Assembly (NCBI RefSeq): GCF_001866645.1
Contig: NZ_MLYP01000029.1
Location: 1-64,000 of the forward strand
Origin: Streptomyces colonosanans
GTDB taxonomy: Bacteria; Actinomycetota; Actinomycetes; Streptomycetales; Streptomycetaceae
DNA: 64,000 bases
Reading direction: 5' to 3'
Shown one piece after another: positions 32,381-41,421 of this stretch. The translations under genes were made by a program, and so were the position numbers. Every line of letters starts with the position of its first letter. Position 1 is the stretch's first letter. The notes beneath the pieces were generated by a model. That model did no database searches and had not been told where the DNA came from. It saw only the letters and a list, made by a program, of their open reading frames with translations.

Positions 32381-34511
32381 CTACACAGCGGAACCGGACA
32401 CGTCTGCCGGGATCGCGCGGTCCCGGGCCGGTCGCGGTGGTGCCGGTGCGGCGGCCATCTGCTGCGCGGCGTCGCGTGCGCACGCAGAAGCGAGGTCTCG
32501 CCGGGCTCTGACGCCCAGTTTGCGGTAGACGCGGGTGAGGTGCTGCTCCACCGTGCTGACCGTGCCGCGCAGGCAATGCGAGATCTCCTTGTTGGTGTGC
32601 CCGTCCGCCGCGAGCACGGCCACGCGCCGTTCCGCGGCGCTGAGAGGGCCGACGGCGGCGGCCCCGTCCCCACGGCGCTCACCCGGTCGCCGCCCGTGCG
32701 GCGCCAGCGCTTCGAGCTCGGCCGCGAGGGCGGCCGCCAGCGGCCGGGCCCCGCACCGCCCGGCGAGCCGGGCGGCCGTCGCCAGGCCCGTCCGGAGGTG
32801 GCCGCGGGCGAGCTCGGCCAGGGCGTCCGCGGTCTGCAACGAGTCGCCGGCGGCGCGCAGGACGGCGACGGCCTCGGTGAGCAGAGCGATGCGTTCGGCG
32901 CCGTACTCGGTGTCCGCCAGGACCCGCAGCGTGAGCCCGCGGGTCGACAGCAGCGTGCGCGTGGCCCGGACCTCGGTGCCGGTCGGCGGATCCGCGGCCG
33001 GGCCCCCGGTCATCGGCGCCGCCCGACGGACGGTCAGGGCGGCCTCGTCGAACCGGCCGGGCCAGAGCAGGTGCCTGGCCAGGTCCAGCGCGTGCCGGCC
33101 GGGCAGCAGGCCGTCGCGCAGCGCCGTGGCGAGTTCCTCGAAGTGCCGCGCGCCGAAAGACGGGTCGAGCAGCCAGGCGGTGGCCGCCAGCCGGGCTCTG
33201 AGCCCCGCCCGTTCGCCGTCGTCCCGGCACGCGGCTGGAGCGGCGGCAAGGCAGGCCCGCGCGTCGTGAATCCGGTCGGCCGCCAGGTGGCGCCCAGCGG
33301 CGTCGCGCAGCACGGCCACGGCCCAGGGCAGGTCGTCGTGTGCCGCCGCGAGCAGGTGCGGGGCGATCCGCGTGGCGGCGGCCCCGTCCGCGTGGAGCAG
33401 CACCGCCGCCCGGCGGTGCAGGTCCCGGCGGGCGGGTGCGGCGAGGCTGCGCAGTACCGCTGCGCGTGCTGCGGGATGCCACAGCCGCGTACCGCTGAGG
33501 AGTCCGGCCGTCTCCAGCGCCCCGCAGCGCCCCGCGACGGCCGCGGGCTGCGCGTCGAGCATCCGGGCCGGCAGGTCGTCGTCCGTTTCCTCCTCGTCGA
33601 CCACGGCGAGGACCTGGGCGAGCGCGAGGACGGCGGGGCCGCCCCGGTGCAGGCAGCTCAGCACAGTGTCCGCGTAGGCATCGGCGAGGACGGGCTCCGC
33701 CGCCGCCCGCCGCGGTGCCGGCACGCTTCTGGTCGGCCACGATCGCCCGCAGGAGCAGGGGGTTTCCGGCAGTGATGCGGTGGCAGTTCGCCGCCAGCAC
33801 CTCCGCCGCGGCCCTGCCGAGGGAGCGGGCCAGCACGGTGGCCACCGCCGCGCGCGACAGGCCTTCCAGTACGACGTGGCGGTAGCGGGGGTGGCGCCGC
33901 AGCTCGGCGTGCAGCCCCAGGTGGGCCGGCCGGGAGGCGATGCACTCGGCGACCACCAGGGCAATGCGCGACGAGCGCAGCTGCCGCGCCAGCTGGAGGA
34001 TCGCGTGCAGGGAGAGGGAGTCGGCGAGGTAGATGTCGTCGACGCACAACAGGACCGGCACCTTCTCAGCCGTCTGCAGGAGCCCCGCAGTCAGGTCGTG
34101 CAGGGCCGCGCCGGTCGCCCGGTCGGGCGGCCACTGGGCCGAGCCGCCACCGGGCAGGCGTGCGGGAAACCGTGCCAGGGTGCGGGCGAGGGCGCCGCCT
34201 GCGTCTCCCGGGAACTCCGTGTATCGCACCAGCTGGCCGAGCACGCCGCCCTGCGTATCCCGTTCCGGCCAGGAGCCGGTGGCCCGCAGCACGGCGTGAC
34301 CCGCCTGTACGGCCTCGCATCGCAGCGCGTCGAGGAGTTCGGTGCGCCCGCAGTCGAGGCTGCCGCTGACGGCCGCGACGCCGCCCCGGCCCTGGGCCGC
34401 GTCCTCGAACACCTCGGCCAGTTCGGCGAGTCGGGGAGCTCGTTCAGCCGGCCGCACGGGTGCCTCGTCCGATGGCGCCCACATCCTCCCCGGAGACGCC
34501 GCCGACGGCAC
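32381..34511 (-). pseudogene. LuxR-family ATP-binding (LAL) regulator, frameshifted
   Basis: Large pathway regulator of about 700 residues when the two frames are joined. The first frame holds the AAA region (VAAVSGSLDCGRTELLDAL as a degenerate Walker A with Arg for Lys; VPVLLCVDDIYLAD as Walker B) up to IVADQKR. The second frame takes over at about 33,725 with SVPAPRRAAAEPVLADAY and ends in a LuxR helix-turn-helix (PLSAAERRVAVLAADGHTNK, TVEQHLTRVYRKLGV). Joining needs a one-base gain or two-base loss. As the sequence stands the DNA-binding domain is cut off. It is typical of antibiotic cluster regulators. Confidence 0.88.
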
Positions 34512-34516
34512 CCGGC

Positions 34517-34687
34517 TCAGGTACGACGGCCAGGCCCCGCCAGGAGCTCCTCGCGCGGATCAGGTTCAGCACCGGCCCAGAGGCGGTCGGTGGCCAGGGC
34601 GCCGAACAGCGTCGGTCCCATGAGGATGCCGGCAAGTATCTCGCCGACCACGGGCGGCTGGCCGATGCGGCCGGCCAGGGCGCCCAG
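34517..34687 (-). pseudogene. Cation:proton antiporter N-terminal fragment
   Basis: The minus strand reads LGALAGRIGQPPVVGEILAG then ILMGPTLFGAL, the first helices of a KefB/CPA2-type antiporter, and stops at 34517. Upstream it is cut by the IS3 transposase at about 34,690; the rest of the antiporter is missing. Confidence 0.65.
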
Positions 34688-34690
34688 ACC

Positions 34691-35357
34691 GCGGGCGGTG
34701 CCCGAGCTGGTCGCCGAAGGACCGTCCCAGGTATTCACCTGGGACATCACCAAGCTCGCCGGACCGGAGAAGGGCGTCTGGTTCCACGCGTATGTGATCA
34801 TCGACATCTTCAGCCGCTACGTGGTCGGCTGGACGGTCGAGCGTGCCGAATCGGCCGAGCGGGCCAAGGAGTTGATCCGTGAGACCATCAAGCGCAACGG
34901 CATCGTGCCCGGGCACGTCCACGCCGACCGCGGCACCTCGATGACGAGCAAGAAGGTCTCCCAGCTCCTGATCGACCTCGGCGTGACCAGGAGCCACTCC
35001 CGCCCCGGGGTGAGCAACGACAACCCCTACAGCGAGAGTCACTTCAAGACCGTCAAGTACGCGCCGGACTACCCGGAAAGGTTCGATTCACTGGCGCACG
35101 CGCGGGGGTGGATGGAGGGGTTCATCACCTACTACAACCACACCCACCGCCACTCCGGGATCGGCTACCACACCCTGGCCAGCGTGCACTTCGGCACCGC
35201 CGAGCTGGTCCGCGAGCAGCGCGCGGCCACGCTCGCCGAGGCATACGCACGACACCCGGAACGGTTCAACCGCCGCCCGAAACCGCCCAAGATCCCCCGC
35301 CAAACGTGGATCAACGACCCGGCCAAGTGGCGCCAACCAGAACCACATAATTCATAG
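34691..35357 (+). mobile_element. IS3-family transposase (OrfB), N-terminally truncated
   Basis: The rve/DDE integrase core of an IS3 transposase: QVFTWDITKLAGP (first Asp), HVHADRGTSMTSKKVSQLL (second Asp), DNPYSESHFKTVKY (Glu), followed by FITYYNHTHRHSGIGYHT and a tail ending ARHPERFNRRPKPP. All three catalytic residues survive, but OrfA and the N-terminal part of OrfB are missing, and no start codon is supported (the open frame to the left belongs to antisense of the LuxR gene). The right IS end is probably near 35,390 (TGTCTCACTTGACTTGACA). Confidence 0.85.
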
Positions 35358-35791
35358 CACTACACATGTCTCACTTGACTTGACAGGCAGCGGCTTGCAA
35401 GGCCGACTTCGGCGCGATGAGCCGCACAACGAGTCTGGCTGATTCGCCGCGCATCGCTTCACGCCGTCCACGGCCGGAGGTCCCGCTCGCCATCCGGCAA
35501 ACGCACGGCGCCTCTGGCTGAACATGCAGCTCGCCGCGCCGGCCCCTCAGTCCTGGACCGGAAGGCCCCTTCGGGGCATTGACCTGCATGGGCCACCAGC
35601 CCCGCGCGGGTGTGCGGAATGCCTGCGCGGAGCCTCAGCCACTTCATAGCCCTACTCGGCGAGCCTCGCCCTGCCTTCGTACAGGTGCGTTTTCGTGCTG
35701 CCGTCACACGTCTCTGCGGGACGGTGCGGCGCAATAACGGCCACACACCCATGTCGTACCGTCGTCGACCAGATCAGGGAGTGCGGAGCAC
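35358..35791. other. Region between the IS3 end and the AraC gene
   Basis: About 430 bases. It begins with the likely IS3 terminal sequence (to about 35,390). The rest contains no supportable gene. A weak hairpin GCCCC-ttc-GGGGC lies at 35565-35577. The AraC promoter is expected near the right edge. Confidence 0.4.
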
Positions 35792-36112
35792 ATGGAGCAT
35801 CTTGCCCGCCGCGCCATCACGACCATGCGCGAGAATTACCACGAGCCATTAGTACTGGACGACCTGGCCCGATCGGCGATGATGAGCAAATTCTATTTCA
35901 TCAGGGTCTTCCAACGCACAACGGGCGTGACGCCCGGGCGATTTCTGAGCGCGGTACGCCTGCACGAGGCCAAATCCCACCTTGTACACAGCTCGTTGAA
36001 TGTGGCCGAAATATCCGCACGGGTGGGTTACAGCAGCGCCAGCACGTTCTCACGGCGCTTCACGGCCTCGGTAGGGCTCTCCCCCACCCAGTTCCGGCGA
36101 AGCGGCCGGGGC
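35792..36112 (+). pseudogene. AraC-family helix-turn-helix protein, 3' end lost
   Basis: Two helix-turn-helix units of the AraC type: MRENYHEPLVLDDLARSAMM, SKFYFIRVFQRTTGVTPGRFL, VRLHEAKSHLV, VAEISARVGYSSASTFSRRF, GLSPTQFRR. The normal domain ends there, and after about 36,110 the frame runs into antisense of the carboxylase gene, giving a 145-residue chimera stopping at 36229. The DNA-binding part is complete, so it could still be functional; only the natural tail is lost. Confidence 0.75.
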
Positions 36113-37692
36113 TTGCGGGAGGGCAGGTCGGCGTGCTTGGTGCGGAGCATCGCCAGGGACTTGACCAGGACCTCGCGGGTCTCTGCGGGGTCGATCACGT
36201 CGTCGACCAAGCCGCGTTCGGCCGCGTAGTACGGGTGCATCAGCTCGGCCTTGTACTCCTTGACCATCTTCTGCCGCATCGCCTCGGGGTCCTCGGCGTC
36301 TGCGATCTGACGGCGGAAGATGACGCCCGCGGCACCCTCGGCACCCATGACCGCGATCTCGTTCGTCGGCCACGCGTAGGTGAGGTCCGCGCCGATGGAC
36401 TGGGAGTCCATGACGATGTAGGCACCTCCGTACGCCTTGCGCAGGATGAGCGAAATCCTCGGCACGGTCGCGTTGCAGTACGCATACAGCAGCTTCGCGC
36501 CGTGGCGGATGATGCCGCCGTGCTCCTGGTCCACACCCGGCAGGAACCCGGGCACGTCCAGGAGAGTGACGATCGGAACGTTGAACGCGTCGCACATCTG
36601 CACGAAACGCGCCGCCTTCTCCGAGGCCTCGATGTCCAGCACACCCGCCAGCGTCTGGGGCTGGTTGGCGATGATGCCGACGACCTGACCGTCCAGGCGG
36701 GCGAGCGCGCAGATGATGTTGCGCGCCCAGCACTCGTGGACCTCCAGGTACTCGCCGTCGTCGACGATCTCCTCGATGACCTTGGCCATGTCGTACGGCC
36801 GGTTGCCGTCGGCCGGGACCAGGTCGAGGAGGACGTCGCTGCGGCGGTCCACCGGGTCGTCGGAGTCCGCGCGGGGCGGGTTCTCACGGTTGTTCTGCGG
36901 CAGCAGCGAGAGGAGGTAGCGCACCTCGGCGATGCAGGTCTCCTCGTCGTCGTACGCGAAGTGGCAGACGCCGGAGGTCTCCGCGTGGACGTCCGCGCCG
37001 CCCAGGCCGTTCTGGGTGATCTCCTCGCCCGTGACCGCCTTGACCACGTCCGGGCCGGTGATGAACATCTGGGAGGTCTCGCGGACCATGAACACGAAGT
37101 CCGTCAGCGCCGGAGAGTACGCGGCACCGCCGGCGCACGGGCCCAGCATCACGGAGATCTGCGGGATGACTCCCGAGGCCTTCGTGTTGCGCTGGAAGAT
37201 GCCGCCGTAACCGGCGAGGGCGGAGACGCCCTCCTGGATACGGGCGCCCGCGCCGTCGTTCAGGGAGACCAGCGGGGCGCCGGCCGCGATGGCCATGTCC
37301 ATGATCTTGTGGATCTTCGTGGCGTGGGCCTCGCCCAGCGCGCCGCCGAAGATCCGGAAGTCGTGAGCGTAGACGAAAACCGTGCGGCCCTCCACCGTGC
37401 CCCAGCCGGTGATGACACCGTCGGTGTACGGCTTCTTCGCCTCCAGGCCGAACCCGGTCGCCCGGTGCCGGCGCAGCTGCTCCACCTCACGGAAGGACCC
37501 CTCGTCGAGCAGCAGTTCGATACGCTCACGGGCCGTCAGCTTGCCCTTGGCCTTCTGCGCCTCGGTCGCGCGGTCACTCGGGCCGCGGCGCGCCTGCTCA
37601 CGCAGAGAATGCAATTCCGTCACACGCCTATGGGCTCCTGATCCCGGAAAATCCACATGCCCGGGCATTTCATTGGCAACTCCCGTTTTCAT
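36028..37692 (-). CDS. Acyl-CoA carboxylase beta (carboxyltransferase) subunit with foreign C-terminal tail
   Basis: Transfers CO2 from biotin to acetyl- or propionyl-CoA, providing malonyl or methylmalonyl extender units. About 554 residues from ATG 37692: TARERIELLLDEGSF, VYAHDFRIFGGALGEAHA, LNDGAGARIQEGV, ISVMLGPCAGGAAYSPALTD, then the second domain with LLDVPGFLPGVDQEHGGIIR and RKAYGGAYIVM. The family normally ends RTKHADLPSRKHGNPP; here PSRK is followed by 28 residues that are antisense to the AraC gene, so the last few natural residues are missing. The fold is otherwise whole. Extra copies of this subunit are common in type II polyketide clusters. Confidence 0.9.
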   Translation of the reverse strand: MKTGVANEMPGHVDFPGSGAHRRVTELHSLREQARRGPSDRATEAQKAKGKLTARERIELLLDEGSFREVEQLRRHRATGFGLEAKKPYTDGVITGWGTVEGRTVFVYAHDFRIFGGALGEAHATKIHKIMDMAIAAGAPLVSLNDGAGARIQEGVSALAGYGGIFQRNTKASGVIPQISVMLGPCAGGAAYSPALTDFVFMVRETSQMFITGPDVVKAVTGEEITQNGLGGADVHAETSGVCHFAYDDEETCIAEVRYLLSLLPQNNRENPPRADSDDPVDRRSDVLLDLVPADGNRPYDMAKVIEEIVDDGEYLEVHECWARNIICALARLDGQVVGIIANQPQTLAGVLDIEASEKAARFVQMCDAFNVPIVTLLDVPGFLPGVDQEHGGIIRHGAKLLYAYCNATVPRISLILRKAYGGAYIVMDSQSIGADLTYAWPTNEIAVMGAEGAAGVIFRRQIADAEDPEAMRQKMVKEYKAELMHPYYAAERGLVDDVIDPAETREVLVKSLAMLRTKHADLPSRKPRPLRRNWVGESPTEAVKRRENVLALL

Positions 37693-37839
37693 CGACCATC
37701 CCCCGTAGGTCACACGCACTACGGCGCGCTGATTTCCGTTCTCACGCTACACGCCACACGTGGCAGGAAGTACCCCTGTCCGCCGCCCACTTTCTTTACC
37801 GGGGCTTAATAGTGGCCCCTATTCCGGGCACACGAAAAG

Positions 37840-37870
37840 AGGGCCGCCCGGCAGCTTGCCGGGCGGCCCT
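37840..37870. terminator. Hairpin terminator
   Basis: A perfect 14-base-pair stem, AGGGCCGCCCGGCA/TGCCGGGCGGCCCT, with a three-base loop. On its left the minus strand has CTTTTC, so it would stop leftward transcription; it may work in both directions. It lies between the carboxylase promoter and the mobile-element region. Confidence 0.7.
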
Positions 37871-37991
37871 CGGAACAGGACGCAGGATGTTCAGCCAAGG
37901 GTGAAGCGGTCCGCCAGGGGTCTTGATGCGCTGCATGCCGGCCCCCGGCACGCTGCTGCCTGTTGTCCAAGGTTGCAGAGAGGGGTGGGCC

Positions 37992-38600
37992 ATGGTCTTG
38001 GACCCGCAGCGCTGGCTGGAGCTCCGGCGCTTCCGCGGCCTGGTGGAGTCCGGGGCGATGAGCCTGTCGGAGGTCGCCAAGGAGACCGGGGACCACCTGG
38101 CCCGAGCACGGGCAGCGGACTCCGACCGGCGGCGGACCCGTGTCCTCAAGGTCCTCGACAAGCTGGCCGCGGACGGCGAGGAGATCACCGTCTCCTCCGT
38201 TGCCCGCGCCGCCGGCGTCCACCGCAGCCTGATCCACCGGCATGGTGACCTGCACGCGGCCGTTCTCGCCCGAGCGGGCGAGCCGCGTCCCGGCACGGCG
38301 ACCGGAACGCAGGTCAGCCGCCAGTCACTGCTGGCTGACGTCGCGAATCTGACAGCCCGCAACGGCCGTCTGTCCGCGCACATCACCCGGCTCGAACGGC
38401 GGCTCTCCGAGGCGTTGGGACAGGCGGCCTGGGAAACCTCCGGCCTCGGCGCCCCGGCTGACGTCGAGACACTCGCGCGTCGGACCGCCGAGCTGGAACA
38501 GCAGATCCTCGACCTCCGCGCCGAACTCACCGAACGGGACGAGGACCTTGAAGCCGCCCGCGCTGCGAACCGTGAGCTGATGGCCCAGGTCAACCGCTGA
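37992..38600 (+). pseudogene. Chimera: IS21 IstA start fused to a DUF6262 transposon protein
   Basis: Residues 1-34 (MVLDPQRWLELRRFRGLVES, MSLSEVAKETG) are the helix-turn-helix beginning of an IS21-type transposase. From about residue 35 (HLARARAADSDRRRTRVLKV) the protein is a DUF6262-type accessory protein of tyrosine-recombinase transposons, with a helix-turn-helix (ITVSSVARAAGVHRSLIHRH) and a long coiled coil (LERRLSEALG, LEQQILDLRAELTERDEDLE). The join near 38,090 is in frame. The DUF6262 part looks complete and could be expressed; its partner recombinases are absent. Confidence 0.65.
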
Positions 38601-38611
38601 CGCCATCGCCG

Positions 38612-38944
38612 TCACCCCCACCACGCCGGGGCGGCGGCGTTGATCGCCAGATGCACCGTGTTGTCCGCGACGATGACCAGGGCGTTCGCAAGCCCCGACG
38701 GCACGGTCACCGGCGAGCCCTGGTTCACCTGCGCATCAGCCCACTTCACCCGCCGCGAGGCGGGCGCCAGCAGGTTCCTCGCCCAGACCAGATACTTCGC
38801 GGCCCGATAGCGGTCCAGCACGATATGCGTCACCACGATCGCAGCCAGCGCGAGCGGAGACTGCGTGATCAGCAAGAACGGCAGTCCATACGGGCTCAGC
38901 GAAGTTAGTGGGGGTCGGGCTGGCACAGCGCTCCACTTGGCCAT
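38612..38944 (-). CDS. Putative membrane protein, phage/plasmid type, probably truncated
   Basis: About 110 residues with two hydrophobic helices (PFLLITQSPLALAAIVVTHI and VIVADNTVHLAINAAA) separated by a basic loop (DRYRAAKYLVWARNLLAP). The N-terminal MAKWSAVPARPP part looks unnatural, so the true start may be lost. It resembles small membrane proteins of integrative elements or phages; no function recognised. Confidence 0.4.
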   Translation of the reverse strand: MAKWSAVPARPPLTSLSPYGLPFLLITQSPLALAAIVVTHIVLDRYRAAKYLVWARNLLAPASRRVKWADAQVNQGSPVTVPSGLANALVIVADNTVHLAINAAAPAWWG

Positions 38945-38982
38945 TCGGAGACACGGCCGTCTCGGCCGGCCCCACGGCTGGG

Positions 38983-39774
38983 TCAGCCCGGCTTGACCGC
39001 CAGCGTCGCAAAATAGTGCGACATGTATTGAGCGGATGCGTTGGATTGGTGCGGCGCTTCCGTGAAGCCGGTGAGGACGAACCCCGCGGCAAGTTGCCCG
39101 CCGATCTGGTCGGTGAGGGTGTGGCTGTATTCAAGAGGGGCATCCGCGCCGAACTTCGTGGCGCGTTCCTCGGCCGAGTACTGCGTGACATCGCTGTAGG
39201 GCAGCTTGTGCACGACGATCAGCTCGCCGCGCTCGTCGAGCGCCTCGTGGTCGAACAAGTACACATCAGGGTTGAGGAAGCCCACGAGCAGAGTTCCGCC
39301 CGGTCGCAGGACGCGGAAGCACTCACGCCACACCGGTGCCAAGTCTGGTACGAATACGTTAGAGACCGGATGGAGTACGACGTCGAATGTTGCGTCGCCG
39401 AAGGCGCTGAGGTCGCGCATGTCGCCTAGGACGGTGCGCAGCTCGAGTCCGTCGCGCGCCGCCACCATCTGGTCCTGGCCGAGCTGGCGGGGTGAGTTGT
39501 CGAATACGGTGACCCGCGCGCCTGCGGCGGCGAGGATCGGACCCTGCTGGCCACCGCCGGAGGCCAGGCACAACACGTCCTTGCCGGTCAGGTCCGTCGG
39601 CAGCCAGGAGCGGTCGACTGGCTCACGCCCGATGAGAACAATCGACCAGTCGCCCATGCGGGCGCGCTCGACATCCTCAGCACTCACCGGCCTCGACCAC
39701 TCGTTGCCCTCTTGGACATACTTGTCCCAGGCTGCCCGATTGTGGGCAACGGGGTCGACAACAATGTCCTGCAC
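38983..39774 (-). CDS. Class I SAM-dependent methyltransferase
   Basis: Soluble methyltransferase of 263 residues. Motif I is DVLCLASGGGQQGPILAAAG near residue 68, followed by the acidic VTVFDNSPRQL strand, GDMRDLSAFGDATFDVVLHP (motifs II/III) and LRPGGTLLVGF. Cargo-like gene lying among transposase fragments; substrate unknown. Confidence 0.88.
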   Translation of the reverse strand: MQDIVVDPVAHNRAAWDKYVQEGNEWSRPVSAEDVERARMGDWSIVLIGREPVDRSWLPTDLTGKDVLCLASGGGQQGPILAAAGARVTVFDNSPRQLGQDQMVAARDGLELRTVLGDMRDLSAFGDATFDVVLHPVSNVFVPDLAPVWRECFRVLRPGGTLLVGFLNPDVYLFDHEALDERGELIVVHKLPYSDVTQYSAEERATKFGADAPLEYSHTLTDQIGGQLAAGFVLTGFTEAPHQSNASAQYMSHYFATLAVKPG

Positions 39775-39867
39775 GTTTAACTCCCTGCTACAGCCAAGCG
39801 GACACCGGCGGTACTGACAGTTCGGTGCCGCTAGCCAACACGATTGCAGGGTGCGGGCTCAACGAGA

Positions 39868-40213
39868 TTAGCGGGCATCGAGGTGTCCACGGGCTCGACG
39901 GGTGGTCGCGCAGCGGGTGCGGAAGCGCTGGTTGCCGGGGTTGCGGAAGCCGTAGGCGTCGCGGGCGATTGTCTTGATGACCTGGTTGGTGCCTTCGGAG
40001 CCGGCGTTGGTGATCCCCGTGTGCAGGAACGCAAGGATCTCCCGCCACCATGTCTCGACGGTTGTGGCCAGGCGCTGCAGTTCGGGAAGGTCGGCGTCGG
40101 CGCATCGGCGGTAGGTGCGCGACACCTGTCGCACACACGACACGCACTGGTGCATACCGCTGAGCTGGGCAACCCTGACGCCCACCGGGGTCACCCGCCC
40201 CTCAACGCCGAGA
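39868..40213 (-). pseudogene. ISL3-family transposase C-terminal fragment
   Basis: The last ~105 residues of an ISL3 transposase: ADLPELQRLATTVETWWREI, LAFLHTGITNAGSEGTNQVI, IARDAYGFRNPGNQRFRTRC, stop at 39868. It is joined in frame to the IS110 transposase at about 40,213, so the open frame reads IS110 then ISL3. Confidence 0.8.
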
Positions 40214-41356
40214 GAAGCAACGTGGCGGTCGCCGGCTTTTCTGCGATGGTCGTAGTGGGCCCTGGCGCCCTGTGATTTGGTAAGGGAGACGAACGCCCAC
40301 ACGTAGCCGACTGCGGCCAGTCGCTGGTTCTTGACCTTGCGGCTCATGACCTTGCAGCTTTTGCCGCTAGCGCGGGTGACCGGGGCACTTCCGGCGTATG
40401 CCTTGAGCGAGCTGGCGCTCGCGAACCGGCTTCGGTCGTCGCCGATCTCCGCAAGGACTCGGGCTCCGGTTAAGGATCCGAGCTCTGGAAAACTGCGGAT
40501 GATCGCTGCGTCCGGATGCTTCTCGAAGGCTTGAGCAGTGGCTTCTTCAAGCTGGTCGGCATTGAGGCAGGCAGTGTTCAGTCTCCTGAGCAGGGCAGAT
40601 GTCTGCTGACCGAGGGCCTCTTCGATCTGCGGGGCCTGGTGGAGGTAGTCGCGCTGGAAGACTTCGTGCAGTCTGTCGGCTTCGGCCTGGATACCGCGTA
40701 CTCGGCCGGCCTGCTTGAGCAGGGACTGCAGGCGACGCCGTGTCAGTTTTGCGGCTGCTGTCGGAGTTGGAGCCGCAGCAAGGATCACGCGTGCTTCGCG
40801 GGCATAGAGGCCGTGCTTGTGGTCGGCGAGCGCTTCCAGGATGGCTGGGTAGAACTCGCGCAGCTGGGAACGGAGCTTGTTCAATGCCTGGCCGCGGTCC
40901 CAGACGGCATCCTGCTGGGCCCGGGCAAGCACCGCGATGGCCTGGACGAGCTCGGAATCCGCAGGCAGCGGCCGGTGGGCGGCCATGTCGGTCCGAAGGA
41001 TGTTCGCCAGCGCCGCGGCGTCGACGGCATCAGACTTCTTGCGGGCGATGGAGTGGCGGTCCCGGTAGCGGGCGACTGCCAGCGGGTTGATTGCGTAGAC
41101 CGGCCGTCCGGTGGCCCGCAGGCAGGAGACCAGAAGCCCACGGGAGGTCTCGATCGCGACGGGGATCGGGGCGTCCGCGCAGTCGCCGTGCTCAATCAGC
41201 AGCGCGGTGAGCTGAGCGAATCCTTCGGCATCGTCGCTGATCCGCTGCTTGGCGAGTTGCTTCCCACCCGCGTCGACCAGCGCGATGTCGTGGTGGGGTC
41301 GGCGCGGAGCGCGGTACTGGGATTCCTCCCAGCCCGTTTCTCCACGCCGCCCTCCC

Positions 41357-41391
41357 GAACCGGACGTGCGAGTTGGCCCCGCATCCGGCTC
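41357..41391 (-). ncRNA. Group II intron domain V
   Basis: A 35-base hairpin on the minus strand beginning GAGCCGGATG and ending CGCACGTCCGGTTC, the most conserved part of group II ribozymes, with the AGC catalytic triad at the 5' side. It lies 31 bases after the RT stop and about 65 bases before the intron 3' end, as expected. Confidence 0.9.
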
Positions 41392-41421
41392 TCCACAAGC
41401 CCCGTTGAGCAGTTGCTTTCC

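Noticed and set aside
33780..35357. A 525-residue frame ending in the IS3 transposase
   Set aside because: Only the last ~220 residues are transposase; the rest is antisense to the LuxR-type regulator.
35695..37641. A 648-residue + strand frame
   Set aside because: Antisense to the acyl-CoA carboxylase gene, with the reversed codon pattern of that gene.
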